A stretch of DNA of 64,000 nt from Hyphobacterium indicum (GTDB lineage Bacteria; Pseudomonadota; Alphaproteobacteria; Caulobacterales; Maricaulaceae). This document shows, one piece after another, positions 50,456-60,361 of the stretch. The notes under the pieces are model-generated. The model saw nothing but the letters and a program-made list of their open reading frames with translations. It was not told the origin of the DNA and did not search any database. Location of the stretch: assembly GCF_003129605.1 (NCBI RefSeq), contig NZ_QBDX01000002.1:223501-287500 (forward strand). The letters are read 5' to 3'. Every line of letters begins with the position of its first letter. Position 1 is the first letter of the stretch. The translations under genes and the position numbers were made by a program.

Positions 50456-50911
50456 ATGACGGAGTCGGGCACATCCATCGGAATCCAGGAAATCCTGGAG
50501 CGGTTGCCGCATCGCTACCCGTTCTTGCTACTCGACCGGGCCGAAGACTATCGTGAAGGCGAATCCATCGTCGGGATCAAGAATGTCACGGCAAACGAGC
50601 CGTTCTTTCCGGGGCATTTCCCTGGCAATCCGGTGATGCCGGGCGTCCTCATCATTGAAGCCGTCGCCCAGGCCGGGGCCTTGTTGATGTCAAAGACACT
50701 GGATGCCGATGTCTCGAAAACAGCGATCTATTTCATGGGCGTGGACAAGGTCCGTTTCCGCCGTCCGGTCAAGCCGGGCGATGTTCTGCGCATGCCGGTG
50801 CGGGTCACGCATATACGCGGTGAGCTCTTCAAATTCAGCGGTCAGGCCTTTATCGGGGACCATCGCGTCACCGAATTCGACTTTTCCGCGAAAGGCGTAG
50901 GGGTCCTATGA
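50456..50911 (+). CDS. fabZ: 3-hydroxyacyl-ACP dehydratase FabZ
   Basis: 151-aa hot-dog-fold dehydratase of fatty acid elongation. [12 protein letters not shown] opens the fold, and the active-site His and Glu are in [25 protein letters not shown]. The gene starts 2 bp after the lpxD stop and overlaps lpxA by 4 bp; the shared 3-hydroxyacyl-ACP pool links it to lipid A synthesis. Confidence 0.97.
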   Translation: MTESGTSIGIQEILERLPHRYPFLLLDRAEDYREGESIVGIKNVTANEPFFPGHFPGNPVMPGVLIIEAVAQAGALLMSKTLDADVSKTAIYFMGVDKVRFRRPVKPGDVLRMPVRVTHIRGELFKFSGQAFIGDHRVTEFDFSAKGVGVL

Positions 50912-51699
50912 GCGCAAACATTCACCCGAGTGCGATTGTATCCGAAACGGCAAAGCTCGGCGAGGGCGTTGAAATCGGCCCCTTCTGTATCGTCGATGGC
51001 GATGTCGAGTTGGGAGATGGCGTCCGCCTGATCTCCCACGTTTCAATATCCGGCCATACAAAGATCGGGGCGGGTTGCGTCATCTATCCGCATGCCTCGC
51101 TCGGCCACCCGCCTCAGGATTTCAAGTACAAGGGTGAGGAAACCTGGCTCAGGATCGGGGAGCGCAACACGATCCGGGAATATGTCACCATGCATCCGGG
51201 CACGGGTGTGGGACGCAAGGAAACCGTCATTGGCGATGACGGCTTCTTCATGGTCGGAACCCATGTCGCGCATGATTGTGTCGTCGGCAACAAGGTCGTT
51301 CTGTCCAATCACGCGGTGCTGGGCGGGTATTCGGTTGTCGAGGATCAGGTTATCCTCGGAGGCTATACCGGTGTCGTCCAGTTCTGCCGGATCGGACGGC
51401 AGGCTTTCGTGAATGCGATGTCGCTCCTGACCAAGGATGTCATTCCCTACGGTGCAGCGGGCGGCAATTATGCACATCTGGAAGGCCTCAACCTTGTGGG
51501 CCTCAAACGCCGCGGGCATTCGCGTGAAGCGATCAAGGAATTGCGGACCGCCTATCGTCTGTTGTTCGCCGAAGAAGGCTCGTTCAGCGAGCGGCTGGAA
51601 GATGTCGCCGGTGTTTATGTGAATAATCCGGCGGTCATGGAAATCGTGGAATTCATTCGTGCCGAGCCCAAGCGCTCGATCTGCATGCCGCATGACTGA
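50908..51699 (+). CDS. lpxA: UDP-N-acetylglucosamine acyltransferase LpxA
   Basis: 263-aa hexapeptide beta-helix enzyme, first step of lipid A synthesis. It shows IHPSAIVSETAKLGEGVEIGPFCIVDGDVELGDGV, HPPQDFKYKGE, the catalytic His in GTHVAHDCVVGN and the helical C-terminal domain (GLNLVGLKRRGHSREAIKELRTAYRLLF). The start overlaps the fabZ stop by 4 bp (ATGA) and the end overlaps lpxI by 8 bp. Confidence 0.97.
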   Translation: MSANIHPSAIVSETAKLGEGVEIGPFCIVDGDVELGDGVRLISHVSISGHTKIGAGCVIYPHASLGHPPQDFKYKGEETWLRIGERNTIREYVTMHPGTGVGRKETVIGDDGFFMVGTHVAHDCVVGNKVVLSNHAVLGGYSVVEDQVILGGYTGVVQFCRIGRQAFVNAMSLLTKDVIPYGAAGGNYAHLEGLNLVGLKRRGHSREAIKELRTAYRLLFAEEGSFSERLEDVAGVYVNNPAVMEIVEFIRAEPKRSICMPHD

Positions 51700-52555
51700 T
51701 ACACCACATACCGGATGGTCACGGCTGGCTATCATCGCCGGTGGGGGTGAAGTACCGCTTCTGATCGCCCAGGGCGAGGCCAGCGCCGGGCGCAAGCCCT
51801 TCATCGTCGAAGTGACGGGCTTCGCCGATCAGGACTATACGCCATACGACCGGGCAGCCTTTCCCGTGACGAAGATCGGGGGCATGCAGAAAGCCATGCG
51901 CGAAGCGGGGTGTGATGCCGTCTGTTTTATCGGCCGCATTACCCGCCCGGATTTCAAGTCTTTAATGGGGCTGGACACCGCCGCCATGGCGCTTCTGCCA
52001 AAGATCACCCAGGCTGCCCGCTATGGCGATGACGCGCTCATGCGGGTGATTATCGATTCATTTGAACACAAGGGCCTGCGGGCAATCGGCGCCGATCAGG
52101 CATTGAGCAGCCTGGTGCCGCAGGCCGGAATCCTGGGGGCAATCGAGCCGGATGCGGCCGCCATGACGGATGTCAGAAAGGCGCTGCAGATTGCGCGTGC
52201 CATTGGCGCACATGATATCGGGCAGGGGGCGGTCGTGGCCAACGGGCTTGTGCTGGCGGTCGAAGCCCAGGAAGGTACAGATGCCATGCTCGCCCGCATT
52301 GCCGAATTGCCGGATGACATTCGCGGACGGCCGGGCGGGCGCGCCGGAGTGCTGGCAAAAACGCCGAAACCGCAGCAGGAACGCCGCATCGACCTGCCCA
52401 CAATCGGCCTCCGGACCGTTGAGGGCGTCAGTCGCGCCGGTCTGGCGGGCATCGCCATACAGGCGGGCAGCGCTCTGATACCGCGGCGCGATGAAACCAT
52501 AGCCGCAGCAGATGAGGCCGGCATTTTCATCTATGCCGCCCGGGCCGATGAGTAG
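51692..52555 (+). CDS. lpxI: UDP-2,3-diacylglucosamine pyrophosphatase LpxI
   Basis: 287-aa enzyme (former DUF1009) that hydrolyses UDP-2,3-diacylglucosamine to lipid X. It is the alphaproteobacterial replacement of LpxH. Features are LAIIAGGGEVPLLIAQ, GRITRPDFKSLMGLD, the metal-site candidate DDALMRVIIDSFEHKGLRAIGADQ, and the C-terminal PTIGLRTVEGVSRAGLAGIAIQAG. The in-frame start at 51659 lies inside lpxA; the ATG at 51692 gives the family N-terminus. It overlaps lpxB by 8 bp (ATGAGTAG). Confidence 0.93.
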   Translation: MTDTPHTGWSRLAIIAGGGEVPLLIAQGEASAGRKPFIVEVTGFADQDYTPYDRAAFPVTKIGGMQKAMREAGCDAVCFIGRITRPDFKSLMGLDTAAMALLPKITQAARYGDDALMRVIIDSFEHKGLRAIGADQALSSLVPQAGILGAIEPDAAAMTDVRKALQIARAIGAHDIGQGAVVANGLVLAVEAQEGTDAMLARIAELPDDIRGRPGGRAGVLAKTPKPQQERRIDLPTIGLRTVEGVSRAGLAGIAIQAGSALIPRRDETIAAADEAGIFIYAARADE

Positions 52556-53723
52556 CCCAAAGCGCATATTCCTTGTTGCGGTGGAACCGTCGGGTGATGC
52601 GCTCGGCGCAGATCTGATGTCAGCCCTGCGCGCCGATCATGGCGAACGTGTCGAAATCGCCGGTGTCGGCGGCGAGAAGATGGAAGCGCTTGGCCTGGAA
52701 AGCGCCATCGATATTTCTGAACTGGCCATTCTCGGCCTCCTGGATGGCCTGAAATCATACGGGACCATTCTGAAACGGGTCAATGAAACCGTTGAGGCGG
52801 CCATGGATTTCGGTGCCGATGCCGTGGTGCTGATCGACTCATGGGGATTCATGATCCGCGTCGCACAGCGCCTTCAGAAACGGGAAAACCCGCCGGTGCT
52901 GATCAAATATGTCGGCCCGCAGATATGGGCAGCCCGTCCCGGGCGCGCCCGGATACTCGCGCATTCGGTTGATCATCTGCTGACCATCCACGCCTTTGAC
53001 GCCCCGATGTTCGAAGCGGCCGGCCTGCCCACGACATTTGTTGGCAATCCGGCGCTGGAACGGCCGGTCACCGGGGACGGCCTGGCCTTCCGGGCCCGTC
53101 ATGGCATTGCGCCGGGCGCGCCGGTCATCGGCGTGCTTTTCGGCAGCCGTCAGAGTGAACGCCGCCGTATCGGACCGGTGCTCCGGGACGCCATCGCCCT
53201 GCTGGCGGAAGCCGAACCAGATGCGGTCTTCGTTTCGCCACTGGCTCCGGCGATTGCCGAAGGGATTGCCGCAGATATTGCGGGCGACCCGCGTCTTCCG
53301 CACATTTACCTGCTGGGGGAAGATGAAAAGCGCGATGCCACATCGGCCATGACTGTGGCACTCGCCGTTTCGGGCACAGCCACGACCGAACTCGCACTCG
53401 CGGGCGTGCCGACCGTGGCGACCTACAAGCTCGGATGGCTGAGCTGGTTCATCTATCGCTTCATTCTGTTCAAGGCGAAGTATTTCAGCCTCGTCAATAT
53501 CGCCGCCGATGAAGAGCTGATCATCGAGCATGCGCAGACCGGCGCGAAGGCTGAAGTTCTCGCGGAATCCGTCACAGCCTTATTGTCCGAAGTCAGAAGC
53601 GGGCACTCCCGCGGGCCGGCCTTGCAGACCGCCGCCCTGACCATGAAAGGCGATGGTCAGTCCAGTGCCCGGGCGGCCAGGGCCGTGACCGGTCTGGTCA
53701 CAGCCCGCAAGTCCACCGGCTAG
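52548..53723 (+). CDS. lpxB: Lipid-A-disaccharide synthase
   Basis: 391-aa GT19 glycosyltransferase joining lipid X and UDP-diacylglucosamine. It shows [18 protein letters not shown], the [21 protein letters not shown] segment, [28 protein letters not shown] and [21 protein letters not shown]. The frame from 52512 overlaps lpxI; the ATG at 52548 is chosen. The last four bases, CTAG, also hold the gltA stop on the other strand. Confidence 0.96.
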   Translation: MSSPKRIFLVAVEPSGDALGADLMSALRADHGERVEIAGVGGEKMEALGLESAIDISELAILGLLDGLKSYGTILKRVNETVEAAMDFGADAVVLIDSWGFMIRVAQRLQKRENPPVLIKYVGPQIWAARPGRARILAHSVDHLLTIHAFDAPMFEAAGLPTTFVGNPALERPVTGDGLAFRARHGIAPGAPVIGVLFGSRQSERRRIGPVLRDAIALLAEAEPDAVFVSPLAPAIAEGIAADIAGDPRLPHIYLLGEDEKRDATSAMTVALAVSGTATTELALAGVPTVATYKLGWLSWFIYRFILFKAKYFSLVNIAADEELIIEHAQTGAKAEVLAESVTALLSEVRSGHSRGPALQTAALTMKGDGQSSARAARAVTGLVTARKSTG

Positions 53724-55027
53724 CGCTTGGCAATCGGTACATAGGTGCGTTCTGTCGCACCGGCAAAGAGCTGGCGCGGGCGGCCGATTTTCTGGACCGG
53801 ATCTTCCAGCATCTCGGTCCATTGCGCGATCCAGCCCACCGTCCGGGCCAGGGCGAAGAGAACCGTAAACATCGAGGTCGGGAAGCCCATCGCACGCAGG
53901 GTGATGCCGGAATAGAAGTCGATATTCGGATACAGTTTCTTATCGACGAAATAGGGATCCTCGAGCGCGATTTTCTCTAGCTCCAGAGCGACCTGCAGCA
54001 GAGGCTCGTCGCGGACACCCATCACGTCCAGTACTTCATGGCAGGTGTCACGCATCACTTTCGCGCGCGGATCGTAATTCTTGTAGACCCGGTGGCCGAA
54101 GCCCATCAGGCGGAACGGATCATTCTTGTCCTTCGCGCGGGCAATGAACTCCGGAATCTTGTCGACCGTGCCGATCTCCTCCAGCATGTTGAGCGCCGCT
54201 TCATTGGCGCCGCCATGTGCCGGACCCCACAGGCTGGCAATGCCGGAGGCAATACAGGCAAACGGGTTGGCGCCGGAGGAGCCGGCCAGGCGGACGGTCG
54301 AGGTCGAGGCATTCTGCTCGTGATCGGCATGCAGGATGAAAATCTTGTCCATGGCCTTGGCGAGCGTCTTGTTCAGCTCGAAATCCTCGGCCGGAACCGC
54401 AAAGCACATGCGCAGGAAATTGCCGGCGAAATCGAGATCATTGCGCGGGCTGATGAAAGGCTGGCCGATGGAATATTTATAGGCGCGCGCCGCAATTGTC
54501 GGCATTTTCGCGATCATGCGATGGCTGGCGATGACACGGGCCTGCGGGTCATTGATGTCGGTTGAGTCGTGATAGAAGGCGGACAAGGCTCCGACCGTGC
54601 CGACCATGACCGCCATCGGGTGCGCATCGCGGCGGAAACCGCGGAAGAATTGATCAAACTGATCATGCAGCATGGTGTGCCGGCGGATCGTCATGTCGAA
54701 ATTTTCGAGCTCTTGCGGGCTCGGTAATTCGCCATGCAGCAGCAGATAGCAGACTTCTATGAAGCTCGATTGTTCGGCCAGCTGGTCGATCGGATAACCG
54801 CGATAGAGCAGGGTGCCTTCATCGCCATCAATATAGGTGATGTGGCTTTCGCAGGATCCGGTCGAGGTAAAACCCGGATCATAGGTAAAGACGCCGGCCT
54901 TGCTGTAAAGCGTGCGGATATCGACCACATCCGGGCCGATCGTGCCTTTCAGAACCGGAAACTCATAGGTTTGACCATCGATTGTGAGCGTGGCCGTGCC
55001 ATTGGGTTGAGCCTTGGTTTCCATCAT
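53720..55027 (-). CDS. gltA: Citrate synthase
   Basis: 435-aa type II (hexameric, NADH-sensitive class) citrate synthase of the TCA cycle. The catalytic triad residues are the His in [15 protein letters not shown], the His in [14 protein letters not shown] and the Asp in [10 protein letters not shown]. It runs in the same direction as gltX, 26 bp downstream of it, so the two are probably cotranscribed. It converges with lpxB, sharing CTAG. Confidence 0.97.
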   Translation of the reverse strand: MMETKAQPNGTATLTIDGQTYEFPVLKGTIGPDVVDIRTLYSKAGVFTYDPGFTSTGSCESHITYIDGDEGTLLYRGYPIDQLAEQSSFIEVCYLLLHGELPSPQELENFDMTIRRHTMLHDQFDQFFRGFRRDAHPMAVMVGTVGALSAFYHDSTDINDPQARVIASHRMIAKMPTIAARAYKYSIGQPFISPRNDLDFAGNFLRMCFAVPAEDFELNKTLAKAMDKIFILHADHEQNASTSTVRLAGSSGANPFACIASGIASLWGPAHGGANEAALNMLEEIGTVDKIPEFIARAKDKNDPFRLMGFGHRVYKNYDPRAKVMRDTCHEVLDVMGVRDEPLLQVALELEKIALEDPYFVDKKLYPNIDFYSGITLRAMGFPTSMFTVLFALARTVGWIAQWTEMLEDPVQKIGRPRQLFAGATERTYVPIAKR

Positions 55028-55053
55028 GGTCTTCCTTCTCGTCTTCCTCGGGC

Positions 55054-56487
55054 CTATACGCCCGTTTTGATTTGATCCGCCATGCGGCGCAAGACCTCAT
55101 CACGTCCCAGCCATTCCATGACCAGAGACAGGTCCGGCGCAGGTGCACCGCCGGTCAGAGCCGCCCGGAGAGGCGCCCCGATTTTTCCGAATCCGATACT
55201 CTCGGCTTCTGTAAAAGCCTCCAGCTCGGCATGTAGTGGGGCAGAAGCCCAGTGTGGCAGGGCCTCCAGACGCGGCAATAACCGCGCCAGAAGCTCCGGC
55301 GCATCCCCATTCAGGGGTTTGGCCGCCTTGCCTTCCAGCACGATCGGAACCGGCCGGAACAGGAAATAGGCCTGTTCGGCCAGTTCGGCGAGGGTCGAGG
55401 CCCGTGTCTTGAGCACATCCATCGCCGCCAGAAGGCGCGCGCGGAAGGCCGTGGAGCCCGTATCGAGGCCCTCTGCCAGCTTTTCGCACCAGGGCGAGAC
55501 CAGCTCCAGCAGGCGGGCATTGTCGGCCAGCTTCATGTGATGCGCATTGACGCTGGCCATCTTGTCGAAATCCAGCCGGCCCGGCGCCTTGTTCAGACCC
55601 GAAAGACTGAAAACGGCCTGCGCTTCGGCATCGGTGAAATATTCCTGGTCGCCATGCGACCATCCCAGCCGCAGGAGATAATTGCGCAGACCTTCAGGCA
55701 GATAGCCGAGATCGCGATAGGCTTCGATGCCGAGCGCGCCATGACGCTTGGACAGTTTCTTGCCATCGGGGCCATGGATCAGCGGCACGTGCGCGAACAC
55801 CGGACGCTGCCATCCCAGCGCATCATAAATCTGGGCCTGACGGGCGGCATTCACGAGATGATCGTCGCCGCGCACAATGTGGGTGATGCCCATATCATGA
55901 TCATCCGCGACAACCGCCAGATTATAGGTCGGCGTGCCATCGCTGCGCAGCAGGACCAGATCGTCGAATTCCTTGCCTTTCCAGCGCACATCACCCTGGA
56001 CAGCGTCCTCGACAATGATGTCGTCATCACCGGCGCGGAAGCGCACGGTAAACGGAGTATCCGCAGGCGTTTCTGAACCCGGGCGGTCCCGCCAGGGACT
56101 GCGCAGGGCGCGCCCTTCCGAAAACGCCACCTGACGCTCCGCCGCAGCGTCTTCCTCGGTCATGTAGCAGCGGAAAGCGCGGCCTTTTGCCAGCAGCTCG
56201 TCCACCACTTCGGCATGACGGCGCACATTGGCATTCTGTGAGACAGGCGCGCCATCCCAGTCCAGACCCAGCCAGGTCAGGCCATCGAGAATGGCGCGCG
56301 TGGCATCTTCGGTTGAACGCTGGCGGTCCGTATCCTCAATGCGCAGAAGGAATTTTCCGCCCGCACCACGCGCTAGAAGCCAGTTGAAAAGCGCTGTACG
56401 CGCCCCGCCGATATGGAGATAGCCTGTCGGAGAGGGCGCAAAGCGTGTAACGATGGGTTGTGTCGTGTTTTGCACTCGCGAAACCAT
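55054..56487 (-). CDS. gltX: Glutamyl-tRNA synthetase
   Basis: 477-aa class I synthetase. The HIGH-type motif is [21 protein letters not shown], the KMSKS-type motif [11 protein letters not shown]; an all-helical anticodon domain follows. Normal length for an alphaproteobacterial GluRS, which may also charge tRNA-Gln if an amidotransferase is present. The first gene of gltX-gltA, divergent from comEC. Confidence 0.96.
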   Translation of the reverse strand: MVSRVQNTTQPIVTRFAPSPTGYLHIGGARTALFNWLLARGAGGKFLLRIEDTDRQRSTEDATRAILDGLTWLGLDWDGAPVSQNANVRRHAEVVDELLAKGRAFRCYMTEEDAAAERQVAFSEGRALRSPWRDRPGSETPADTPFTVRFRAGDDDIIVEDAVQGDVRWKGKEFDDLVLLRSDGTPTYNLAVVADDHDMGITHIVRGDDHLVNAARQAQIYDALGWQRPVFAHVPLIHGPDGKKLSKRHGALGIEAYRDLGYLPEGLRNYLLRLGWSHGDQEYFTDAEAQAVFSLSGLNKAPGRLDFDKMASVNAHHMKLADNARLLELVSPWCEKLAEGLDTGSTAFRARLLAAMDVLKTRASTLAELAEQAYFLFRPVPIVLEGKAAKPLNGDAPELLARLLPRLEALPHWASAPLHAELEAFTEAESIGFGKIGAPLRAALTGGAPAPDLSLVMEWLGRDEVLRRMADQIKTGV

Positions 56488-56610
56488 GTTGCACTGCGAA
56501 AAGATGAGCGCGTGGTAGCATGGCGGACAGGGGGATGGAACAGCCGATTGCGCCAGACGGATACAGCATATCTGAACCCCGGAGCAGCGCCGGGGTCAAG
56601 CCGGTGGACA

Positions 56611-58659
56611 ATGGTAATCGGCCAAATGGATCTGGCCAGACCGGTCCGCATGGCCATCTGGGCGCCCGTCGCCCTGGGAGCAGGGTCGATTGTCTATTAC
56701 GGCTTGCAGGCAGAACCGCCTCCGGCGCTGACCGGCGTGCTCGCCACCGCCGGGCTGCTGGCCGTGTTGGCTGGCTGGACGACAGCGGCCGCAAGGCCTC
56801 TCCTGTGGTCGATCCTGATGCTGGCGGCATTTGCCGCCTTCGGCTTCGCACGCGCACAGCACCACACGCTGTCGCAAGACATGATCTTTGTTGAGGACTC
56901 TGGCCGGGCACGGGCTGTGGAGGGCTGGATAGAGGCTGTCCAGAACAGCAATGGCCGGGAGCGGGTCATTTTGCGGGTCGCTTCGCTGGACGGTATGGAC
57001 CGGCCGCCGGAGCGCATCCGTTTCTATGCACGCCGCGGCGAATTCGGGCCGGGCGAGGGCGTGTCTGCGCGGGTCGTGCTGACGCCGCCGCGGCGGCCGG
57101 CGGTTCCGGGCGGGTATGATCCGGCCTTTGCCGCATGGTTCTCCGGTCTTGGCGGGACGGGCTATGCCATTGCCCCGCTCGCGGCGGCGGAGGTGAACGG
57201 GGACCGGTGGCGCCGCCTGCTCGCCCGCTGGCGCTGGCAGATGGCCGAACATATCCGTGAACGGGCCGCGCCGGAGACATCGGGCATTGCCGCGGCCCTG
57301 ATCACCGGCGACCGGTCCGGCATTCCGCCGGATCAGGCGGAAGCCCTGCGCGTAGCGGGGCTGGGGCACATATTGGCGATATCCGGTCTGCATATGAGTC
57401 TCTTTGCCGGCGGGCTGTTTTTCGTGACGCGGGCCATGGGGGCCGCCATTCCTGCATTCGCCCGGAAATATGATCCGCGCATTCCGGCAGCACTCATCGC
57501 GCTGACCGGTGCACTGCTTTACCTGATCCTGTCCGGCGCGTCGGTCTCGACCCAGCGCGCTTTCGTCATGGTCTCGGTGGTCCTGCTGGGTGTGCTGCTG
57601 AAACGCCGGGCGATTTCCCTGCAATCCATCGCCCTGGCCGCAACCATCATCCTGATCCTTCAACCGCAAAGCATTCTGGCACCGGGTTTCCAGATGTCAT
57701 TTGCCGCCGCTTCGGCCCTGGTCGCGGCGTTCGATTTGTGGCGGCGGCGTGAAACCCATGTCCGGCAGAAGGGAACGATTGACCGATTTATCGGCTTCTG
57801 GGGAACCCTGTCCTTTTCATCTCTGGTGGCCGGCAGTGCGACGGCGGCCTATGCCGCCTTTCATTTCAACCGCATTGCCGTCTACGGGCTGGCCGCCAAT
57901 CTGGCCGCCATGCCGGTATTCTCTCTGGTGGTGATGCCGGCGGGCGCGCTGGCATTGGCGCTCGCTCCCTTCGGGCTGGACGGGCCCGCGCTCGCGGTGA
58001 TGAGCCGCGGCCTGATATGGGTGGTGTGGATCGCGGAAGGCGTGGCGTCCTGGCCGGGCTCTCTCGCACCGGCCGCCTCGGCACCGGGGGCCGTGCTGGC
58101 GCTCTATGCCTTCGGATTTGTGCTGCTGGTCGCCGCCTCCAGTCTGGTCCGGCGTATCGGCGCTGTGGCGATGATCGCCGCCTATGCGGCCTGGTTTGTC
58201 CACCAGCCCCCTGACGCCTTTATCAGCGAGGAAGGCGTGGTTCTGGCCAGGTTTGAGGACGGGGAGGGCGCAGGCTGGGCCAGTACAGACCGGCGGCGGG
58301 CCCGCTTTGCAACATCGGTATTTCTCGAACAGGCGGGAGAGCCGGTCCGCCCGGGCCGGGACGGGATAGAATGTGATCCGCGCGGCTGCGCGGGCCGGGC
58401 CCAAGGTTTGGCCATCACCGTCAGCGAAAGCGGGGAAACGCTTGGCGAAGACTGCGCTGTCTCCGATATTGTTGTGCTGAAAGCCTTTGCCTCGCCCGTC
58501 GAGCGGGCCGTCTGTGAAGCCCGGCTGGTGGACCTGGGCGAACTGCAGGACGGTGGCTCCATCGCCCTGTGGCTGCAGGATGGCCGCATTGTCCGCGAAT
58601 CGCCGGTCGAGGCCCGGCGTGGCCGGCGCATCTGGGCAGTTAGTGATAGCGGCGGATAA
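56611..58659 (+). CDS. comEC: ComEC/Rec2 family DNA-uptake channel protein
   Basis: About 682-aa membrane protein. The N-terminal DUF4131 part (two TMs, then an OB-like domain at about 95-200) is followed by the competence domain (about 215-500; [64 protein letters not shown]), which forms the inner-membrane channel. The C-terminal metallo-beta-lactamase domain of Bacillus ComEC is missing; only about 120 residues with a few cysteines follow. The start is uncertain: the open frame reaches 56413 but overlaps gltX. ATG 56611 is used and ATG 56626 is possible. The 3' end overlaps lexA by 20 bp on opposite strands. Confidence 0.85.
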   Translation: MVIGQMDLARPVRMAIWAPVALGAGSIVYYGLQAEPPPALTGVLATAGLLAVLAGWTTAAARPLLWSILMLAAFAAFGFARAQHHTLSQDMIFVEDSGRARAVEGWIEAVQNSNGRERVILRVASLDGMDRPPERIRFYARRGEFGPGEGVSARVVLTPPRRPAVPGGYDPAFAAWFSGLGGTGYAIAPLAAAEVNGDRWRRLLARWRWQMAEHIRERAAPETSGIAAALITGDRSGIPPDQAEALRVAGLGHILAISGLHMSLFAGGLFFVTRAMGAAIPAFARKYDPRIPAALIALTGALLYLILSGASVSTQRAFVMVSVVLLGVLLKRRAISLQSIALAATIILILQPQSILAPGFQMSFAAASALVAAFDLWRRRETHVRQKGTIDRFIGFWGTLSFSSLVAGSATAAYAAFHFNRIAVYGLAANLAAMPVFSLVVMPAGALALALAPFGLDGPALAVMSRGLIWVVWIAEGVASWPGSLAPAASAPGAVLALYAFGFVLLVAASSLVRRIGAVAMIAAYAAWFVHQPPDAFISEEGVVLARFEDGEGAGWASTDRRRARFATSVFLEQAGEPVRPGRDGIECDPRGCAGRAQGLAITVSESGETLGEDCAVSDIVVLKAFASPVERAVCEARLVDLGELQDGGSIALWLQDGRIVRESPVEARRGRRIWAVSDSGG

Positions 58660-59320
58660 GCCCTACCAGCTTGCCCTGGACGCGGACACGGTCCGGCCCG
58701 AAAATGCGGGTCTCATAAGCCGGATTGGCGGCTTCCAGGGCCACGGACCCGCCTTTCTTGCGCAGGCGTTTCAGCGTGGCTTCTTCCTCGTCGATCAGCG
58801 CCACCACGATATCGCCATTGGTGGCGGTATCGCAGCGCTCGATGATCACGATATCGCCGTCGAGAATGCCCGCATCGATCATGGAATCGCCCTCAATCTC
58901 CAGCGCGTAGTGTTCGCCGCGCCCGCCGGCGAGATCCGGCGGCAACATGATGCGGTCCTGCTCGTGCTGGATGGCCTCGATCGGCACACCGGCAGCGATC
59001 TTGCCGAGCACGGCGATCTCGATTCCCTGCGCGGGTTCCGGATCGGCCCCGAAATCGGGACGGACCACATTCCCGGCATCAGCGGCAATCGCAGCCGGCG
59101 AGGCGGAGTCCGGCATTTTCAACACTTCCAGCGCCCGCGCGCGATGCGCGAGGCGTCGGATAAAGCCGCGTTCTTCCAGAGCGGTGATCAGGCGGTGCAC
59201 GCCGGACTTGGAGGCCAGGTCCAGCGCATCCTTCATTTCTTCAAAGGAGGGCGAGACGCCATCCTCGCTCAAACGCTTGTTGATGAAGAGCAAAAGCTGG
59301 TGTTGTTTGCGTGTCAGCAT
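58640..59320 (-). CDS. lexA: LexA repressor
   Basis: 226-aa SOS repressor. The N-terminal winged-helix domain (1-65; [31 protein letters not shown]) binds the operator. The hinge leads to the Ala110-Gly111 cleavage site (KIAAGVP). The latent protease dyad is Ser146 (EGDSM) and Lys184 (EEATLKRL). The Ser-Lys spacing of 38 residues is normal. The hinge is longer than in E. coli (202 aa), as in other alphaproteobacteria. A LexA box overlaps its promoter. An IS1595-type element is inserted immediately upstream. Its 3' end runs 20 bp into comEC. Confidence 0.96.
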   Translation of the reverse strand: MLTRKQHQLLLFINKRLSEDGVSPSFEEMKDALDLASKSGVHRLITALEERGFIRRLAHRARALEVLKMPDSASPAAIAADAGNVVRPDFGADPEPAQGIEIAVLGKIAAGVPIEAIQHEQDRIMLPPDLAGGRGEHYALEIEGDSMIDAGILDGDIVIIERCDTATNGDIVVALIDEEEATLKRLRKKGGSVALEAANPAYETRIFGPDRVRVQGKLVGLIRRYH

Positions 59321-59361
59321 GGCCAGACCCCGGCAGGAACAAATCGGAAACTTCTCCGGAT

Positions 59362-59376
59362 GTTCTATGAGTGTTC
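59362..59376 (-). promoter_or_regulatory. LexA operator (SOS box) of lexA
   Basis: GTTC-N7-GTTC on the plus strand (GTTCTATGAGTGTTC), i.e. GAAC-N7-GAAC read toward lexA. It overlaps the -10 box of the lexA promoter, so lexA is autorepressed. Confidence 0.85.
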
Positions 59377-59390
59377 CGGGTAAAGGTCAA
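59362..59390 (-). promoter_or_regulatory. lexA promoter
   Basis: On the minus strand TTGACC (59385-59390) and TAGAAC (59362-59367) are separated by 17 bp. The -35 hexamer lies inside the left 8-bp target duplication of the IS element, so it has been preserved, and duplicated, by the insertion. Confidence 0.65.
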
Positions 59391-59391
59391 G
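59384..59391. repeat. Left target-site duplication AGGTCAAG
   Basis: Identical to 61098-61105; directly abuts the left inverted repeat. Confidence 0.88.
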
Positions 59392-59417
59392 CCCTATTAT
59401 CCCCTTGAACCATGTAG
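59392..59417 (+). repeat. Left terminal inverted repeat of the IS
   Basis: 26 bp, matches the reverse complement of 61072-61097 at 22 positions (mismatches at 13, 16, 18 and 19). The inner block CATGTAG and the outer block CCCTATTATCCC are perfect. Confidence 0.88.
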
Positions 59418-59439
59418 TTTGTTGTGCTATAAAATAGCC

Positions 59440-60315
59440 ATGAGCAAGCAACCTACAGTCCTCGAATTCATGGAGCGCTTCCCAACGGATGACGCTTGTC
59501 TGGAACACCTTATGCGCGTCCGCTATGGCGACCGTCACACCTGCGGCAAATGCGGCAGGGATGCCCATTATTACCGCGTGACGGGCCGCCAGTGTTACGA
59601 GTGCGAATACTGCGGCTATCAGGTGTTCCCGCAAGTCGGGACCGCCTTTGAAAAGTCCTCTACGTCGCTGCGCAAATGGTTCTATGCCATGTATCTGTTT
59701 TGCTCCTCGCGGCATGGCGTGTCCGGCAAGGAATTGCAGCGCCAGCTAGGTGTTACCTATAAAACCGCATGGCGCATGGCGAAGCTGATCCGCGAATATA
59801 TGGGGCAAGTCGATGGTGACAGCCCTGTAGGCGGTGCTGGCAAAGGCGCGGTCGAGATTGATGAAACCTTCATCGGCGGCAAAGACAAGCGCGGATACGA
59901 AAACAAGATCGTGGTCATGGGAATGGCGGAACGTGGTGGTGAGGTCATCACCCGTGTTGTCCCGAACCGCTATATGAAAACCGTCCTACCCCATATTCGC
60001 CAGAACGTGCCGGAAGGCTCGCGCGTCATGACCGATGACTGGTCATCCTATCGCAGCCTTTCAAGCTGGGGATACAAGCATCAGGTCGTGAACCACAGCG
60101 CCAAGGAATACGTGCGCGGTGACGCTCACACAAACGAGATCGAAGGCTTCTGGTCGATTATCAAGCGCTCTATTCGCTCGACCCACGTTTGGGTTTCGCC
60201 CAAATATCTTGAGACGTATCTTGGCTCTTTCGAGTTTGTGTGGAATCTGCGGAAGCAGCCCCAGTTGATGTTTGACCTGCTTTTGCTGGCTTTTCCGCGC
60301 CCGGTGGCGCGCTAA
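59440..60315 (+). CDS. IS1595-family (ISXO2-like) transposase
   Basis: 291-aa transposase. The N-terminal zinc ribbon has C35-x2-C38 and C55-x2-C58 (TCGKCG...YECEYCGYQ), then a helix-turn-helix-like region (LQRQLGVTYKTAWRMAKLIRE). The ISXO2-like DDE domain has D141 (VEIDETFIGG), D199 (MTDDWSSY) and the HTNEIEGFWSIIKR motif with N232/E235. No frameshift or stop is seen, so it is probably active. The ATG at 59440 is preferred over the longer frame from 59371, which would start outside the element. Only 48 bp separate it from the left end. Confidence 0.94.
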   Translation: MSKQPTVLEFMERFPTDDACLEHLMRVRYGDRHTCGKCGRDAHYYRVTGRQCYECEYCGYQVFPQVGTAFEKSSTSLRKWFYAMYLFCSSRHGVSGKELQRQLGVTYKTAWRMAKLIREYMGQVDGDSPVGGAGKGAVEIDETFIGGKDKRGYENKIVVMGMAERGGEVITRVVPNRYMKTVLPHIRQNVPEGSRVMTDDWSSYRSLSSWGYKHQVVNHSAKEYVRGDAHTNEIEGFWSIIKRSIRSTHVWVSPKYLETYLGSFEFVWNLRKQPQLMFDLLLLAFPRPVAR

Positions 60316-60361
60316 CCATTGCCTGCAACAGGGCGTCAAATTTCTTTACTGAATCTGCCAT
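60170..60361 (-). CDS. Possible 63-aa antisense small protein of the IS
   Basis: An open frame starting MADSVKKFDALLQAMVSAPP, then a Lys/Ser/Thr-rich polar tail. It starts inside the passenger gene end (16-bp overlap) and runs antisense to the 3' end of the transposase gene. The FDxLLxxM...PP opening resembles short proteins often seen near mobile elements, but this is an impression only. It may be a chance frame. Confidence 0.25.
   Translation of the reverse strand: MADSVKKFDALLQAMVSAPPGAEKPAKAGQTSTGAASADSTQTRKSQDTSQDIWAKPKRGSSE

Noticed and set aside
56413-56610. 66-residue N-terminal extension of comEC
   Set aside because: It overlaps the start of gltX on the other strand, is Arg/Cys-rich and unlike ComEC N-termini.
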